A stretch of DNA of 64,000 nt, from positions 1 to 64,000 of the forward strand of contig NZ_LMNI01000014.1 of assembly GCF_001422925.1 (NCBI RefSeq), written 5' to 3'. The notes below the pieces were generated by a model that had not been told where the DNA came from, made no database searches, and saw only the letters and a program-made list of their open reading frames with translations. Position 1 is the stretch's first letter; each line of letters opens with the position of its first letter. Of this stretch, positions 36,130-44,402 are shown piece by piece. The translations under genes and the position numbers were made by a program. The stretch comes from Microbacterium sp. Leaf288 (GTDB lineage Bacteria; Actinomycetota; Actinomycetes; Actinomycetales; Microbacteriaceae).

Positions 36130-36660
36130 TCAGCCGACGCGCACCGGCTCGACCGGCGAGCCGAGGGCGGGAGCCAGTCGGGGCCATTCGGCCTCGAGCC
36201 ACGACGCCACGATCTCTTCGCGGCGATCGGCGTCGCCGGCGGGGAACGCGATACCGCGGGTCGGAGTCGAGGCCCCGAGCTCGACGAGCAGCGGGCGAAG
36301 CCCGTGCTCGACGGCCAGCGCGTGGCCGGGACCGCCGATCGTGAGAAGCGGCACCGCGGTCACCCCTGCGAGACCGTTCGCGCCGTAGCGGTCGAGGAAC
36401 GCCTTGAGCAGCCCGGTATAGGTCGCCTTGTAGGTGGGGCTCGCGACGATGAGCACGTCGGCGCTCGCGACCCGGTCGAGCAGCGCGTCGATCTCGGCGT
36501 CGGGGAAGCGGAAGAGCGAGCCGGCCACGTCGGCCACGTCGATCGTCGGCTCGACCACGGCACCGCCGCGGTCGGCGAGCTGGCGGGCGACCTCCTCCGC
36601 CACCAGCCGGGTGCGCGAGGCGGACTGCGGGTTGCCGACGAGGACGACGATCGATGACAT
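36130..36660 (-). CDS. NADPH-dependent FMN reductase (SsuE/MsuE-like)
   Basis: The 176-residue flavodoxin-fold protein has the phosphate-binding loop GNPQSASRTR and the SPTYKATYTGLLKAFLDRY motif of the SsuE family. It supplies reduced FMN to two-component monooxygenases such as the one encoded just upstream in the same direction (26 bases apart). GAAAGGGA precedes ATG 36660. The cluster points to organosulfur desulfurisation. Confidence 0.9.
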   Translation of the reverse strand: MSSIVVLVGNPQSASRTRLVAEEVARQLADRGGAVVEPTIDVADVAGSLFRFPDAEIDALLDRVASADVLIVASPTYKATYTGLLKAFLDRYGANGLAGVTAVPLLTIGGPGHALAVEHGLRPLLVELGASTPTRGIAFPAGDADRREEIVASWLEAEWPRLAPALGSPVEPVRVG

Positions 36661-36686
36661 GGGCGTTCCCTTTCAGAGGTGGGGGC

Positions 36687-38039
36687 TCAGAAGGCGGACA
36701 GGTTGGCGCGCAGACCGCCGTCGACGTACTCGGAGCGCAGGATTCCGCGACGGCGCAGGATCGGCACGAGCTCGTCGAGAGCGCGATGGATCGTGACGGG
36801 GTGGAGGTCGCCCGAGAAGATGACGCCGTCGTTGTCGGCGTCATCGCCGAGCGCCTCGATGACGTCGGCGATCTCGTCGGCCGTGCCGACGGTCCCGCCG
36901 ATGCCGTCGGTGACGTCGGTGACCCGGCCGAGGCGCGCCTTGCCGGTGAGGATGTCGCGCAGCGGCACGCCGTCGAACGAGTCGAACGTTCCCTGGAGGC
37001 CCCGGATGGTGCCCTTCGAGACGTGCTCGCCGAAGACCGCCGGGTCGAGCGGGCGATCGAGGTCGAGCGCCGTGAGGTCGGTCTCGAGGTCGCTCGACCA
37101 CGCTTCCGCGACCTCCCGCAGCGTCGCCTCGTCGGGCGAGGCGGACGCCGCGACGATGCGATCGGCTTCTTCCCGGCTCGCCGCGACGATGGGCTTGAAG
37201 ACGAACAGCACCTTGATGTCGGAGGGATCGCGGCCGTTCTCGGCTGCGGCGGCGTGCACGCGAGCGCGGTACGAGCGGATGCTGTCGGCATCGAGGTTCG
37301 ACAGCGCCAGCTGGATCTGCGAGTTCGCGCCGGCGAAGCCGATGCCGCGCGGCGATCCGCCGGGCGACGCGACGATCGGGTCCCCACTCTCGCCGTTCGG
37401 CCCTGACGGCAGCGGCTCGGCGTTCAGCGGCCCATCGAAGGAGAAGTACTCGCCGCGGTGCTGCACGGCGGAGATCTGGGAGCCGTCCGCGTAGATCTGC
37501 GACGCCGGGTCGGCGATGAGTGCCCCGTCGCCCCAGCTGTGCCACAGCAGGCGCAGCGCGTCCAGCCACTCCTGGGCGCGATCGTAGGCGGCGTCGTGCG
37601 ACAGGCGCTCGAGCCCGAAGTGGTGGGCGCTGCCCACGTCGGTGACCACGTTGAGTCCGAGGCGGCTCGAGCTCAGGTGCTGCAGCGACGCGAACTGTCG
37701 CGCGGCGAGATACGGCGGGTAGGCGCCGGCGTTCACGGTGGGGATGACGCCGAGGTGCCGCGTCGCCGCGAACAGGTACGGCGCGAGCGTCCACGGGTCG
37801 TGCTTCGGACCGCCGTACGCCTTGCGCACGCGCAGGTTCAGCGTCTCGGGGGTGATGCCCACCGACAGTGCGTCCTCGATGAGCACGAAGTCGAAGCCCG
37901 CTTGCTCGAGGTCGCGCGCGGACTGCTGGTAGAGGTCGGGCTTCTGCCAGGCGTAGTTCCACTCGTAGGAGGGGCGGCCCCAGCCGTGCGGGCCGAAGCC
38001 GCGCGAGAGGAACCAGCCGAAGTGCTGCTGACGGGTCAT
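36687..38039 (-). CDS. LLM-class FMN-dependent monooxygenase (NtaA/DszA-like)
   Basis: The 450-residue TIM-barrel flavin monooxygenase belongs to the NtaA/SnaA/DszA group of bacterial luciferase relatives. Recognisable blocks are the N-terminal GWFLSRGFGPHGWGRP, LSSSRLGLNVVTDVGSAHHFGL, WLDALRLLWHSWGDGA and PIVASPGGSPRGIGFA. It needs FMNH2 from a partner, encoded next door. Its ATG overlaps the stop of the sulfhydrylase-like gene (ATGA). Substrate is unknown; an organic sulfur compound is likely from context. Confidence 0.92.
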   Translation of the reverse strand: MTRQQHFGWFLSRGFGPHGWGRPSYEWNYAWQKPDLYQQSARDLEQAGFDFVLIEDALSVGITPETLNLRVRKAYGGPKHDPWTLAPYLFAATRHLGVIPTVNAGAYPPYLAARQFASLQHLSSSRLGLNVVTDVGSAHHFGLERLSHDAAYDRAQEWLDALRLLWHSWGDGALIADPASQIYADGSQISAVQHRGEYFSFDGPLNAEPLPSGPNGESGDPIVASPGGSPRGIGFAGANSQIQLALSNLDADSIRSYRARVHAAAAENGRDPSDIKVLFVFKPIVAASREEADRIVAASASPDEATLREVAEAWSSDLETDLTALDLDRPLDPAVFGEHVSKGTIRGLQGTFDSFDGVPLRDILTGKARLGRVTDVTDGIGGTVGTADEIADVIEALGDDADNDGVIFSGDLHPVTIHRALDELVPILRRRGILRSEYVDGGLRANLSAF

Positions 38040-39424
38040 GACGCTCCCACGGTGCTCAGAAGGTCGGCGGCCGCTGCGGCGGCCAGGGCGTGGTCGAGAT
38101 CGGCGATGAGGTCGTCGGCGTCTTCGAGGCCGATCGACAGGCGCAGCAGGCCGGGGCCGATGCCGCGCGCGGCGAGCTGCTCGTCGTCGCGCAGCACGTG
38201 CGTGGTGGTGGCCGGGTGCAGCACGAGCGACCGCACGTCGCCGAGGTGCGTCATCCGTGTGAACAGCCGCAGCGCGTCCGTGAACGCTCGCGCGGCCTCG
38301 CGGCCGCCGTGGAGGGTCACGGCGAACACCGATCCCTGGCCGTGCGGCAGGTAGCGCTGCGCGAGTGCGTGGTGCGGGCTCGACTCGAGTCCGCTGTAGT
38401 CGACCGACCCGACGCCGGGGTGCTGCTCGAGCCAGCGGGCGATGGTCAGCGCGGTCGCGGACTGCCGCTGCACCCGCAGCGACAGCGTCTCGACGCCCTG
38501 CAGGATCAGGAACGCATTGAGGGGCGACGGCGCGGGGCCGAATCGCATCGCGACGCGTCGGGCGAACTCCAGGAATGCGGTGCGCGGCGCCCGCTCGGCA
38601 TAGGTGAGCCCATCCCGTCCGCGTTCCCGTGCGAGTTGGGGGTACGCGTCGGCGTGCGCCGCCCACGCGAACGTGCCACCGTCGACGACCACTCCGCCGA
38701 GCACCGTGCCATGGCCCGCGAGGAACTTGCTGGCCGAGTGCACGACGATGTCGGCGCCGTGCTCGAGTGGGCGCAGCAGATACGGCGTCGCGAGCGTGTT
38801 GTCGACCACCAGCGGCACGCCGTGCCGGTGCGCCACCGCGGCGAGCCCGGCGACGTCGAGCACGTCGTTCTTCGGATTGGGGATCGACTCCGCGAACACG
38901 AGCTTCGTACGAGGACGGATGCCGCGGCCCCACGCCGCGAGGTCGTTCGGGTCGTCGACGAAATCGACGACGACGCCGAAGCGCGCGAGGTCGTCGCGCA
39001 GCAGTTCGCGAGTGCCCTCGTAGATGCTCGACGATGCCAGTACGTGGTCGCCCGCCGAGACGAGCGACAGGATCGTCGTGGTCACGGCCGCCTGACCGCT
39101 GGCGACGAGGAGCGCGCCGACGCCGGATTCGAGGTCGGCGACGCGCTGCTCGACGGCGACGTTGGTCGGGTTGCCGACCCTCGTGTAGCTGAACCCGTCG
39201 TCGGTGCCGGCGAACCTGGCATGCGCCTGGTCGAAGTCCTCGAACTCGAATCCCGCCGTCAGGTAGATCGGCGTCGCGCGCGGCCGATGCGGACCCGCCG
39301 GACGGTCGCCCGCGTGCAGCTGACGGGTCGCGAAGCCGAGGCTCGCCTGGGGCAGGCCTCCTGACCGGAACGCGTCGTCGACGGGCGCCGCAGGTTCGGG
39401 CGCGGGCGGGGCGTTCTCGGGCAT
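38036..39424 (-). CDS. O-acetylhomoserine sulfhydrylase-like PLP enzyme
   Basis: The 462-residue protein is in the Cys/Met metabolism PLP family. The Schiff-base lysine is K233 in SASKFLAGHG, and YTRVGNPTN and ASGQAA are the PLP phosphate-binding blocks. O-acetylhomoserine sulfhydrylases incorporate sulfide into homocysteine. The first 30 residues are a Pro/Ala-rich extension. The start is supported by TAGCGT six bases upstream. It is the promoter-proximal gene of a three-gene operon with the monooxygenase and FMN reductase. Confidence 0.9.
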   Translation of the reverse strand: MPENAPPAPEPAAPVDDAFRSGGLPQASLGFATRQLHAGDRPAGPHRPRATPIYLTAGFEFEDFDQAHARFAGTDDGFSYTRVGNPTNVAVEQRVADLESGVGALLVASGQAAVTTTILSLVSAGDHVLASSSIYEGTRELLRDDLARFGVVVDFVDDPNDLAAWGRGIRPRTKLVFAESIPNPKNDVLDVAGLAAVAHRHGVPLVVDNTLATPYLLRPLEHGADIVVHSASKFLAGHGTVLGGVVVDGGTFAWAAHADAYPQLARERGRDGLTYAERAPRTAFLEFARRVAMRFGPAPSPLNAFLILQGVETLSLRVQRQSATALTIARWLEQHPGVGSVDYSGLESSPHHALAQRYLPHGQGSVFAVTLHGGREAARAFTDALRLFTRMTHLGDVRSLVLHPATTTHVLRDDEQLAARGIGPGLLRLSIGLEDADDLIADLDHALAAAAAADLLSTVGAS

Positions 39425-39430
39425 GGGGTC

Positions 39431-39436
39431 ACGCTA
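39431..39436 (-). promoter_or_regulatory. -10 hexamer TAGCGT, leaderless operon start
   Basis: It is six bases upstream of ATG 39424, and no Shine-Dalgarno is present. Confidence 0.5.
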
Positions 39437-39465
39437 GGCGCATCGTTGCTCGCGCTCCCGCGTCC

Positions 39466-39541
39466 GCGTCATCCGGCGTCCCCGGACGACACGCGGCGTC
39501 ATCCGAACACCCCGCGCTGCGGCGTCATCCGAACACCCCGC
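39466..39541. repeat. Short tandem repeat, 26-bp period
   Basis: Two identical 23-bp units (39493-39515 and 39519-39541) are separated by GCT. A decayed third unit starts near 39466. The array lies upstream of the sulfhydrylase operon and ends 12 bases beyond the corA stop, so it fills the 128-bp gap. Confidence 0.75.
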
Positions 39542-39552
39542 TGATCTCTGTT

Positions 39553-40551
39553 TCAGAGCCAGTGGCGCTTGCGGAACACCCAGTAGAGGGTGAGGCTCGT
39601 CGCCGCCATCAAGCCGAGCGCCATGGGGTAGCCGAGCGGCCATGCCAGTTCCGGCATGTATTCGAAGTTCATGCCGTAGATCGTGCCGACCAGCGTCGGG
39701 CCGAACAGGATCGCGGCCCAACCGGAGATCTTCTTGACCTGCTCGTTCTGGACGAGCGCCGTATCGGTCTGGCGTTGCGTCACGATCGTCGCGTTGACGG
39801 TGAGGGCGTTGTCGAGGATCAAGCGGAACGCCGAGGCCTTGTCGATGATGCGCAGCGCGTGATCGTGCACATCACGGAGCGACCGCTGCAGCTCGAGGTC
39901 GACCTCGTACTTCGGTGCACCGCGCTGCAGCGACTCGAGCATGTCGGCGAGGGGAGTGACCGCGCGCTGGAGCATGATCACCTCGCGGGACAGGTCGTAG
40001 ATGCGCTTGGAGAGCGACACGCCCCCGTGCTCGAACAGCGCGTCCTCGATCTCGTCGATGTCGTTCTCGACGCCCTCGATGACCGGCGTGTACTCGTCGA
40101 CGACCTCGTCGAGGATCGCGTAGAGCACGGCCTCCGGCCCGAGCGCGAGCAGCTCGGGCTCCTGCTCCATCCGCCGGCGGACGCGGCTGAGATCGGGGGA
40201 CTCCGCATGCCGGATCGTCACGATGAAGTCGGGGCCGACGAACACGTGCAGCTCGCCGAAGTCGACGGTCTCGGTCTCGTCGATGTAGCGCGCGGGCCGC
40301 AGCACGACGAAGAGGATGTCGCCGTAGCGCTCCAGCTTCGCGCGCTGATGGCCGGTGAGCGCGTCCTCGACCGCGAGGGGGTGCAGGGCGAACTCGCCGG
40401 CGACCTGCGCGATCTCCTCCGGGGTCGGGCGGAACAGCCCGATCCACGCCATCCCGTGCTGGGCGCGGGTGTACTCGAAGGTCTCGGCAAGGCTCGACGG
40501 ATTCTCGATCCGCTTACCGGCGACGTACACGCCGTTGTCGACGATGGGCAT
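39553..40551 (-). CDS. corA: CorA-family Mg2+/Co2+ transporter
   Basis: The 332-residue protein has a large cytoplasmic alpha/beta domain, a long helix and two C-terminal transmembrane helices. The diagnostic YGMNFEYMPEL selectivity motif is at the end of the first helix, and the short basic tail FRKRHWL follows the second. It forms a pentameric channel for Mg2+. ATG 40551 follows GAGGAGAA; the reading to 40587 is rejected. It stands alone. Confidence 0.94.
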   Translation of the reverse strand: MPIVDNGVYVAGKRIENPSSLAETFEYTRAQHGMAWIGLFRPTPEEIAQVAGEFALHPLAVEDALTGHQRAKLERYGDILFVVLRPARYIDETETVDFGELHVFVGPDFIVTIRHAESPDLSRVRRRMEQEPELLALGPEAVLYAILDEVVDEYTPVIEGVENDIDEIEDALFEHGGVSLSKRIYDLSREVIMLQRAVTPLADMLESLQRGAPKYEVDLELQRSLRDVHDHALRIIDKASAFRLILDNALTVNATIVTQRQTDTALVQNEQVKKISGWAAILFGPTLVGTIYGMNFEYMPELAWPLGYPMALGLMAATSLTLYWVFRKRHWL

Positions 40552-40602
40552 CAGACGATTCTCCTCGGCGCGGGGCCCGGTGGGCAACGATCCTCACGAT
40601 TC

Positions 40603-40644
40603 CGTGACGAGCGTGGATGCCGCGCCGCAGCGTCCGTCGTCACG
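40603..40644 (-). terminator. Weak hairpin downstream of the PBP gene
   Basis: Eight-base arms CGTGACGA and TCGTCACG enclose a 26-nt GC-rich loop, just after the PBP stop. The stem is short for a terminator. Confidence 0.3.
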
Positions 40645-40654
40645 AGGCGTGGGA

Positions 40655-43273
40655 TCAGCCGCCGCCGCCGTTGCCGCCTCCGCTGTTCCCGTTGCCGTTG
40701 CCGTTGCCCGTCCCGCCGCTGCCGGTCCCGCCGTTGCCGGTACCGCCGTTGCCGTTGCTCTCGCCGTCGCCCGGGTCGGAGGCGGCCGGGCCGGCGCTGG
40801 GATGGATCGTGACGGTCGCCCCGGCGGCGGCCCGGCCCGCGCCGGGATCCTGGCTCGCGACGAGCCCGGCCGTGACCTCCGACTCGACGGTGTCGCCGAC
40901 CTGCACGGCGAACCCCGCCGCCTCGAGCCGGCTCCGGGCATCCGCGATGCTCAGTCCCGTGACGTCGGGGACCGTGGCCTGCGAAGTCTTGGTCAGCTGC
41001 GGGTCGGGGCTCGGGAAGGCGTCCCCTCCGTAGGCGTCGTTCGCTGCGGCCTGCACCGCCCGGCCGATGCGATAACGGATGTCCGACAGCCGGGTGCCGT
41101 CGTGCCAGGTGTTGAAGACGTCTCCGCCGCCCTCCACGTTGCCCGCCCAGGTCGCCGTGGTCACCTTGGTGCTCGACTCGATCATCCAGGTCTGCCATGC
41201 CTCGTGGGTGCCGGTCTTGCCGAGGAGAGGGGTGCCGTCGCCGGGGTTGCCGGCGGCTCCTGTTCCTCCGGAGGCCATCACGCCCTGCAGCGCGTAGGCG
41301 GCGGTCGCCGCGATGCTCGGGTCCAGGGCCTGGGTGCACGAGCGTGCGGGCTTCGCGATCTCGGTGCCCGCAGCATCCGTCACCCGATCGATGACCTGCG
41401 GCTGGCAGTAGGTGCCGCCGTTGGCGACGGTGGCGTAGGCGGCGGCCATCGCGATCGGCGAGACCTGGGCCGTGCCGATGACGGAGTTGAGGCTGTCCAT
41501 CGAGATCGGCGTGCCGTCGCTCTGGGTGACGCCGAGCTTCGCCGCCACGTTCTGGATGTCGCAGAGGTCGAGCTTCTCCGCCATCGCGAAGTATCCGGTG
41601 TTCAGCGAAGCCGCGGTGAACTGCAGGGGCGTGCCGACGCGGCCCGCCGCCTTGCCGAAGTTGTTGACGAGGGTGTTCGACGTGTTGTCCCAATCGCCGT
41701 CGCACGAGTTGGTGAGGTGCGTGAAGACCCGCAGCCGCCCGTCGAGGGTCTCATTCACCGAGTGTCCCTGCTCGAGCCAGTCGAGGAGGGTGAACAGCTT
41801 GAAGGTCGAGCCGGCGCTGAAGCCCGTGGATCCGCCCACCGAGGGATCCCCGGCGAAGACGAGCGAGGAGTAGTCGGGATCGTCATCGGCCGCCGCGTCC
41901 TCGCCGTACTTCGTGTTCTGCGCGATCGCGAGGATGCGACCCGTGGATGCCTCCATGCTCACGGTCGTGGAGCCGAAGCGTCCCGTCGACGCGCCAGGGG
42001 ACGTCGGCATGGTGGCCGAAGCGGGCGCGTACTGCGTCATCGCGGCCTCGGCGGCGGTCTGCACACGCGAGTCGAGGGTCGTGTAGACGTCCAGGCCGCC
42101 GCGCTGGAGGGTCTGCAACCGGTCGGTCGCGGTCTCGCCGAAGGCGGGGTCGCTCAGGATCACGTCCTTCACGTACTCGCAGAAGTACGCCGCCCCGCCC
42201 GCCGCGGCGCACCCCGTGACCGTCGGCGTGATGGCCGGCGTGATCGGCTCGATCGCGGCGGCGACGTACTCGTCGTGCGTGATCTTGCCGTCGTCGAGCA
42301 TGCGGTTCAGCACATAGAGCTGGCGCACCTTCGTCGAGGTGTATCCATCGGCCGCGGCGAGCTTCTGCTCTTCGGTGATCTCGCCCGACGTCACCAGCGC
42401 GTCGAGCGCCCCGAGCTTCGCGCCGTCCTCGATGGCGCCGTCCGGCGCCTTGTTGAGGGTCGTGCCGTCGGATGTCGTGATCGAGCCGGCGGGGCGATCG
42501 ATCCGGTAGCTGTTGGGGTTCTGCACCATGCCGGCGAGGGTCGCCGCCTGTGCGACGGTCAGGTTCGCGGCGGTCGTTCCGAAGTAGTAGCGCGCGGCCG
42601 CTTCGACGCCGTAGGTGGTGCCGCCGAAGTTGGCGATGTTGAGATAGCCGAGCAGGATCTCGTCCTTGGAGTACTCCTGCTCGAGCGCGATCGCGTATCG
42701 CATCTCCTGCAGCTTGCGTTCGATGCCGGCCGTGCCGGAGGACGTGGTGGCCTCGGACCAGCAGTCGTACTTGGCCTGCTGCGTCTTCGCGGTCGCCTCG
42801 CACTGCTGCACGAGGACGTTCTTGACGTACTGCTGACTGATGGTCGACCCGCCCTGGGTCTCGCCGCCGCCCTCGAGGTTCGACAGCACAGCCCGGGTCG
42901 TGCCGATGATGTCGACGCCGCCGTGGTCGTAGTAGCGCGGGTCCTCGCTCGACAGGATCGCGTCGTACATCGCCGACGAGACCTGGTCGTAGGCGACCGG
43001 CGTGCGGTCCTGCTCGAGGAACTGCGCCAACAACTGCTCCTCACCCGTGTCGGGGTCGGTGGCGTAGAAGTTGCTCGGCACCATCAGCTGGTCGATCTGG
43101 AGCGTGCTCGGCAGGTTGTCGAACAGCGTGATCGCCTGCGATGCGGCGGCGCCCGTGAGGGCGACCGCCGGGGTGACGGTGGCGGCCACGAGGACTCCGG
43201 CCAGGGCGCTGAGGCCGAGCAGCCCGGCGATACCGCCGAGGAATCCGCTCGCCCGTCTTCGGGATTCGGGCAT
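40655..43273 (-). CDS. Class A penicillin-binding protein with PASTA domain
   Basis: The 872-residue bifunctional murein synthase has an N-terminal signal anchor (about 12-45). The glycosyltransferase domain includes the catalytic Glu in ILSSEDPRYYDHGGVD and TQGGSTISQQYVKN. The transpeptidase has S489 in GSTFK, SLN and LLGKTGT. One PASTA domain (about 765-830) binds muropeptides or beta-lactams. The tail is a Gly/Asn-rich low-complexity stretch of some 45 residues. The start is ATG 43273, seven bases after TACGCT. It is a major peptidoglycan synthase of the PonA type. Confidence 0.93.
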   Translation of the reverse strand: MPESRRRASGFLGGIAGLLGLSALAGVLVAATVTPAVALTGAAASQAITLFDNLPSTLQIDQLMVPSNFYATDPDTGEEQLLAQFLEQDRTPVAYDQVSSAMYDAILSSEDPRYYDHGGVDIIGTTRAVLSNLEGGGETQGGSTISQQYVKNVLVQQCEATAKTQQAKYDCWSEATTSSGTAGIERKLQEMRYAIALEQEYSKDEILLGYLNIANFGGTTYGVEAAARYYFGTTAANLTVAQAATLAGMVQNPNSYRIDRPAGSITTSDGTTLNKAPDGAIEDGAKLGALDALVTSGEITEEQKLAAADGYTSTKVRQLYVLNRMLDDGKITHDEYVAAAIEPITPAITPTVTGCAAAGGAAYFCEYVKDVILSDPAFGETATDRLQTLQRGGLDVYTTLDSRVQTAAEAAMTQYAPASATMPTSPGASTGRFGSTTVSMEASTGRILAIAQNTKYGEDAAADDDPDYSSLVFAGDPSVGGSTGFSAGSTFKLFTLLDWLEQGHSVNETLDGRLRVFTHLTNSCDGDWDNTSNTLVNNFGKAAGRVGTPLQFTAASLNTGYFAMAEKLDLCDIQNVAAKLGVTQSDGTPISMDSLNSVIGTAQVSPIAMAAAYATVANGGTYCQPQVIDRVTDAAGTEIAKPARSCTQALDPSIAATAAYALQGVMASGGTGAAGNPGDGTPLLGKTGTHEAWQTWMIESSTKVTTATWAGNVEGGGDVFNTWHDGTRLSDIRYRIGRAVQAAANDAYGGDAFPSPDPQLTKTSQATVPDVTGLSIADARSRLEAAGFAVQVGDTVESEVTAGLVASQDPGAGRAAAGATVTIHPSAGPAASDPGDGESNGNGGTGNGGTGSGGTGNGNGNGNSGGGNGGGG

Positions 43274-43280
43274 GCGGTCG

Positions 43281-43286
43281 AGCGTA
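43281..43286 (-). promoter_or_regulatory. -10 hexamer TACGCT of the PBP gene, leaderless start
   Basis: It is seven bases upstream of ATG 43273. Confidence 0.45.
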
Positions 43287-43360
43287 GGAAGTGGGCCTGG
43301 GCGGTTCTGGTGACGAAGCTATGCGCCAGGTGGACGCCGCGGACTGTCGGCAGGTGCGAC

Positions 43361-43366
43361 TAACCT
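43361..43366 (+). promoter_or_regulatory. -10 hexamer TAACCT, leaderless start
   Basis: It is six bases upstream of ATG 43373. Confidence 0.5.
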
Positions 43367-43372
43367 GCCCGC

Positions 43373-44341
43373 ATGACCATCGATCAGGATCTGCTCGACT
43401 GGCTGCTCGACTCCGACCCGGCGCTGCGCTGGCAGGTCGAGCGCGATCTCGCCGGGGCTCCGCCCGAGGTCTGGCAGGCGACGCGCGCGCGTGTGGCGAC
43501 CGAGGGTTTCGGAGCGCGACTGCTCGCCGAGCAGGGCGCCGACGGCCAGTGGGCCGGAGGGGCGTTCTTCCCCGCGGGCTTCTTCGGCAGTGACGAACAG
43601 GACGAGCCCGGTCAGCCCTGGGTGGCGACGACCTGGGTGCTGAAGGACCTCCGCGAGTGGGGCGTCGACGCGACGGTGCTCGATGGCACCGCGGAGAAGA
43701 TCGCCGCGAACAGCCGGTGGGAGTACGAGGACCTGCCGTACTGGGGCGGCGAGGTCGACGTCTGCATCAACTCGTACACGCTGGCGAGCGGCGCGTGGCT
43801 CGGCGCCGACGTCTCGCGGCTGGTCGCCTGGTTCCCCGAGCATCGCCTGGCCGACGGCGGCTGGAACTGCGAGGCCGAGGAGGGCGACTCGGTGCGCTCG
43901 TCCTTCCACTCGACGCTCAACGCGGCGCGCGGCATCCTCGCGTACGAGCGCATCACGGGCGACACGAGCATGCGCGACGCCCGCCACGGCGGCGAGGAGT
44001 ACCTCCTCTCGCGCCACCTGATGAACCGCGCGACGACCGGTGAGGTCGTGGGCCCGTTCGTCACGCGGTTCGTGTACCCCAACCGGCACCGCTACAGCGC
44101 GCTGGTCGCCCTGGACCATTTCCGCGACGCCGGACTGCTCGAAGGCACGCCGCCCGACCCTCGTCCCGCCGACGCCGTCGAGGTCGTGCGCGCCGCCCGG
44201 CAGCCCGACGGCACGTGGCTGCAGACCACCCCGCTTCCCGGCCGCACCTGGTTCGACGTCGACGTCGCCGAGGGCGAGCCGTCGAAGTGGCTCACGCTGG
44301 TCGGCACACGGGTGCTGGATTGGTGGGATGCCTCGGCCTGA
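43373..44341 (+). CDS. Squalene-cyclase/prenyltransferase-like alpha-toroid protein
   Basis: The 322-residue protein contains repeats of the QW-like type (GADGQWAGGAFF, LADGGWNCEAEEG, QPDGTWLQTT) separated by helices, as in the alpha/alpha toroid of terpene cyclases. It is less than half the size of a real squalene-hopene cyclase and lacks the DxDD catalytic motif, so cyclase activity is unlikely. There is no signal peptide. Function is unknown. It is set off by a leaderless promoter and is monocistronic. Confidence 0.8.
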   Translation: MTIDQDLLDWLLDSDPALRWQVERDLAGAPPEVWQATRARVATEGFGARLLAEQGADGQWAGGAFFPAGFFGSDEQDEPGQPWVATTWVLKDLREWGVDATVLDGTAEKIAANSRWEYEDLPYWGGEVDVCINSYTLASGAWLGADVSRLVAWFPEHRLADGGWNCEAEEGDSVRSSFHSTLNAARGILAYERITGDTSMRDARHGGEEYLLSRHLMNRATTGEVVGPFVTRFVYPNRHRYSALVALDHFRDAGLLEGTPPDPRPADAVEVVRAARQPDGTWLQTTPLPGRTWFDVDVAEGEPSKWLTLVGTRVLDWWDASA

Positions 44342-44402
44342 CGTGCCTTCCGCCTTCGGCGAACTTCCGCCGCAGCGTCCGTGACGGGTCGACACTGGTT
44401 TC

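Noticed and set aside
39434-39721. A 95-codon minus-strand frame overlapping the sulfhydrylase promoter and the corA end
   Set aside because: It runs antisense to no feature of its own, overlaps corA in another frame, and has no ribosome-binding site.
40655-40780. Low-complexity repeat at the PBP C-terminus as a separate element
   Set aside because: It is in frame with the PBP and encodes a Gly/Asn-rich tail.
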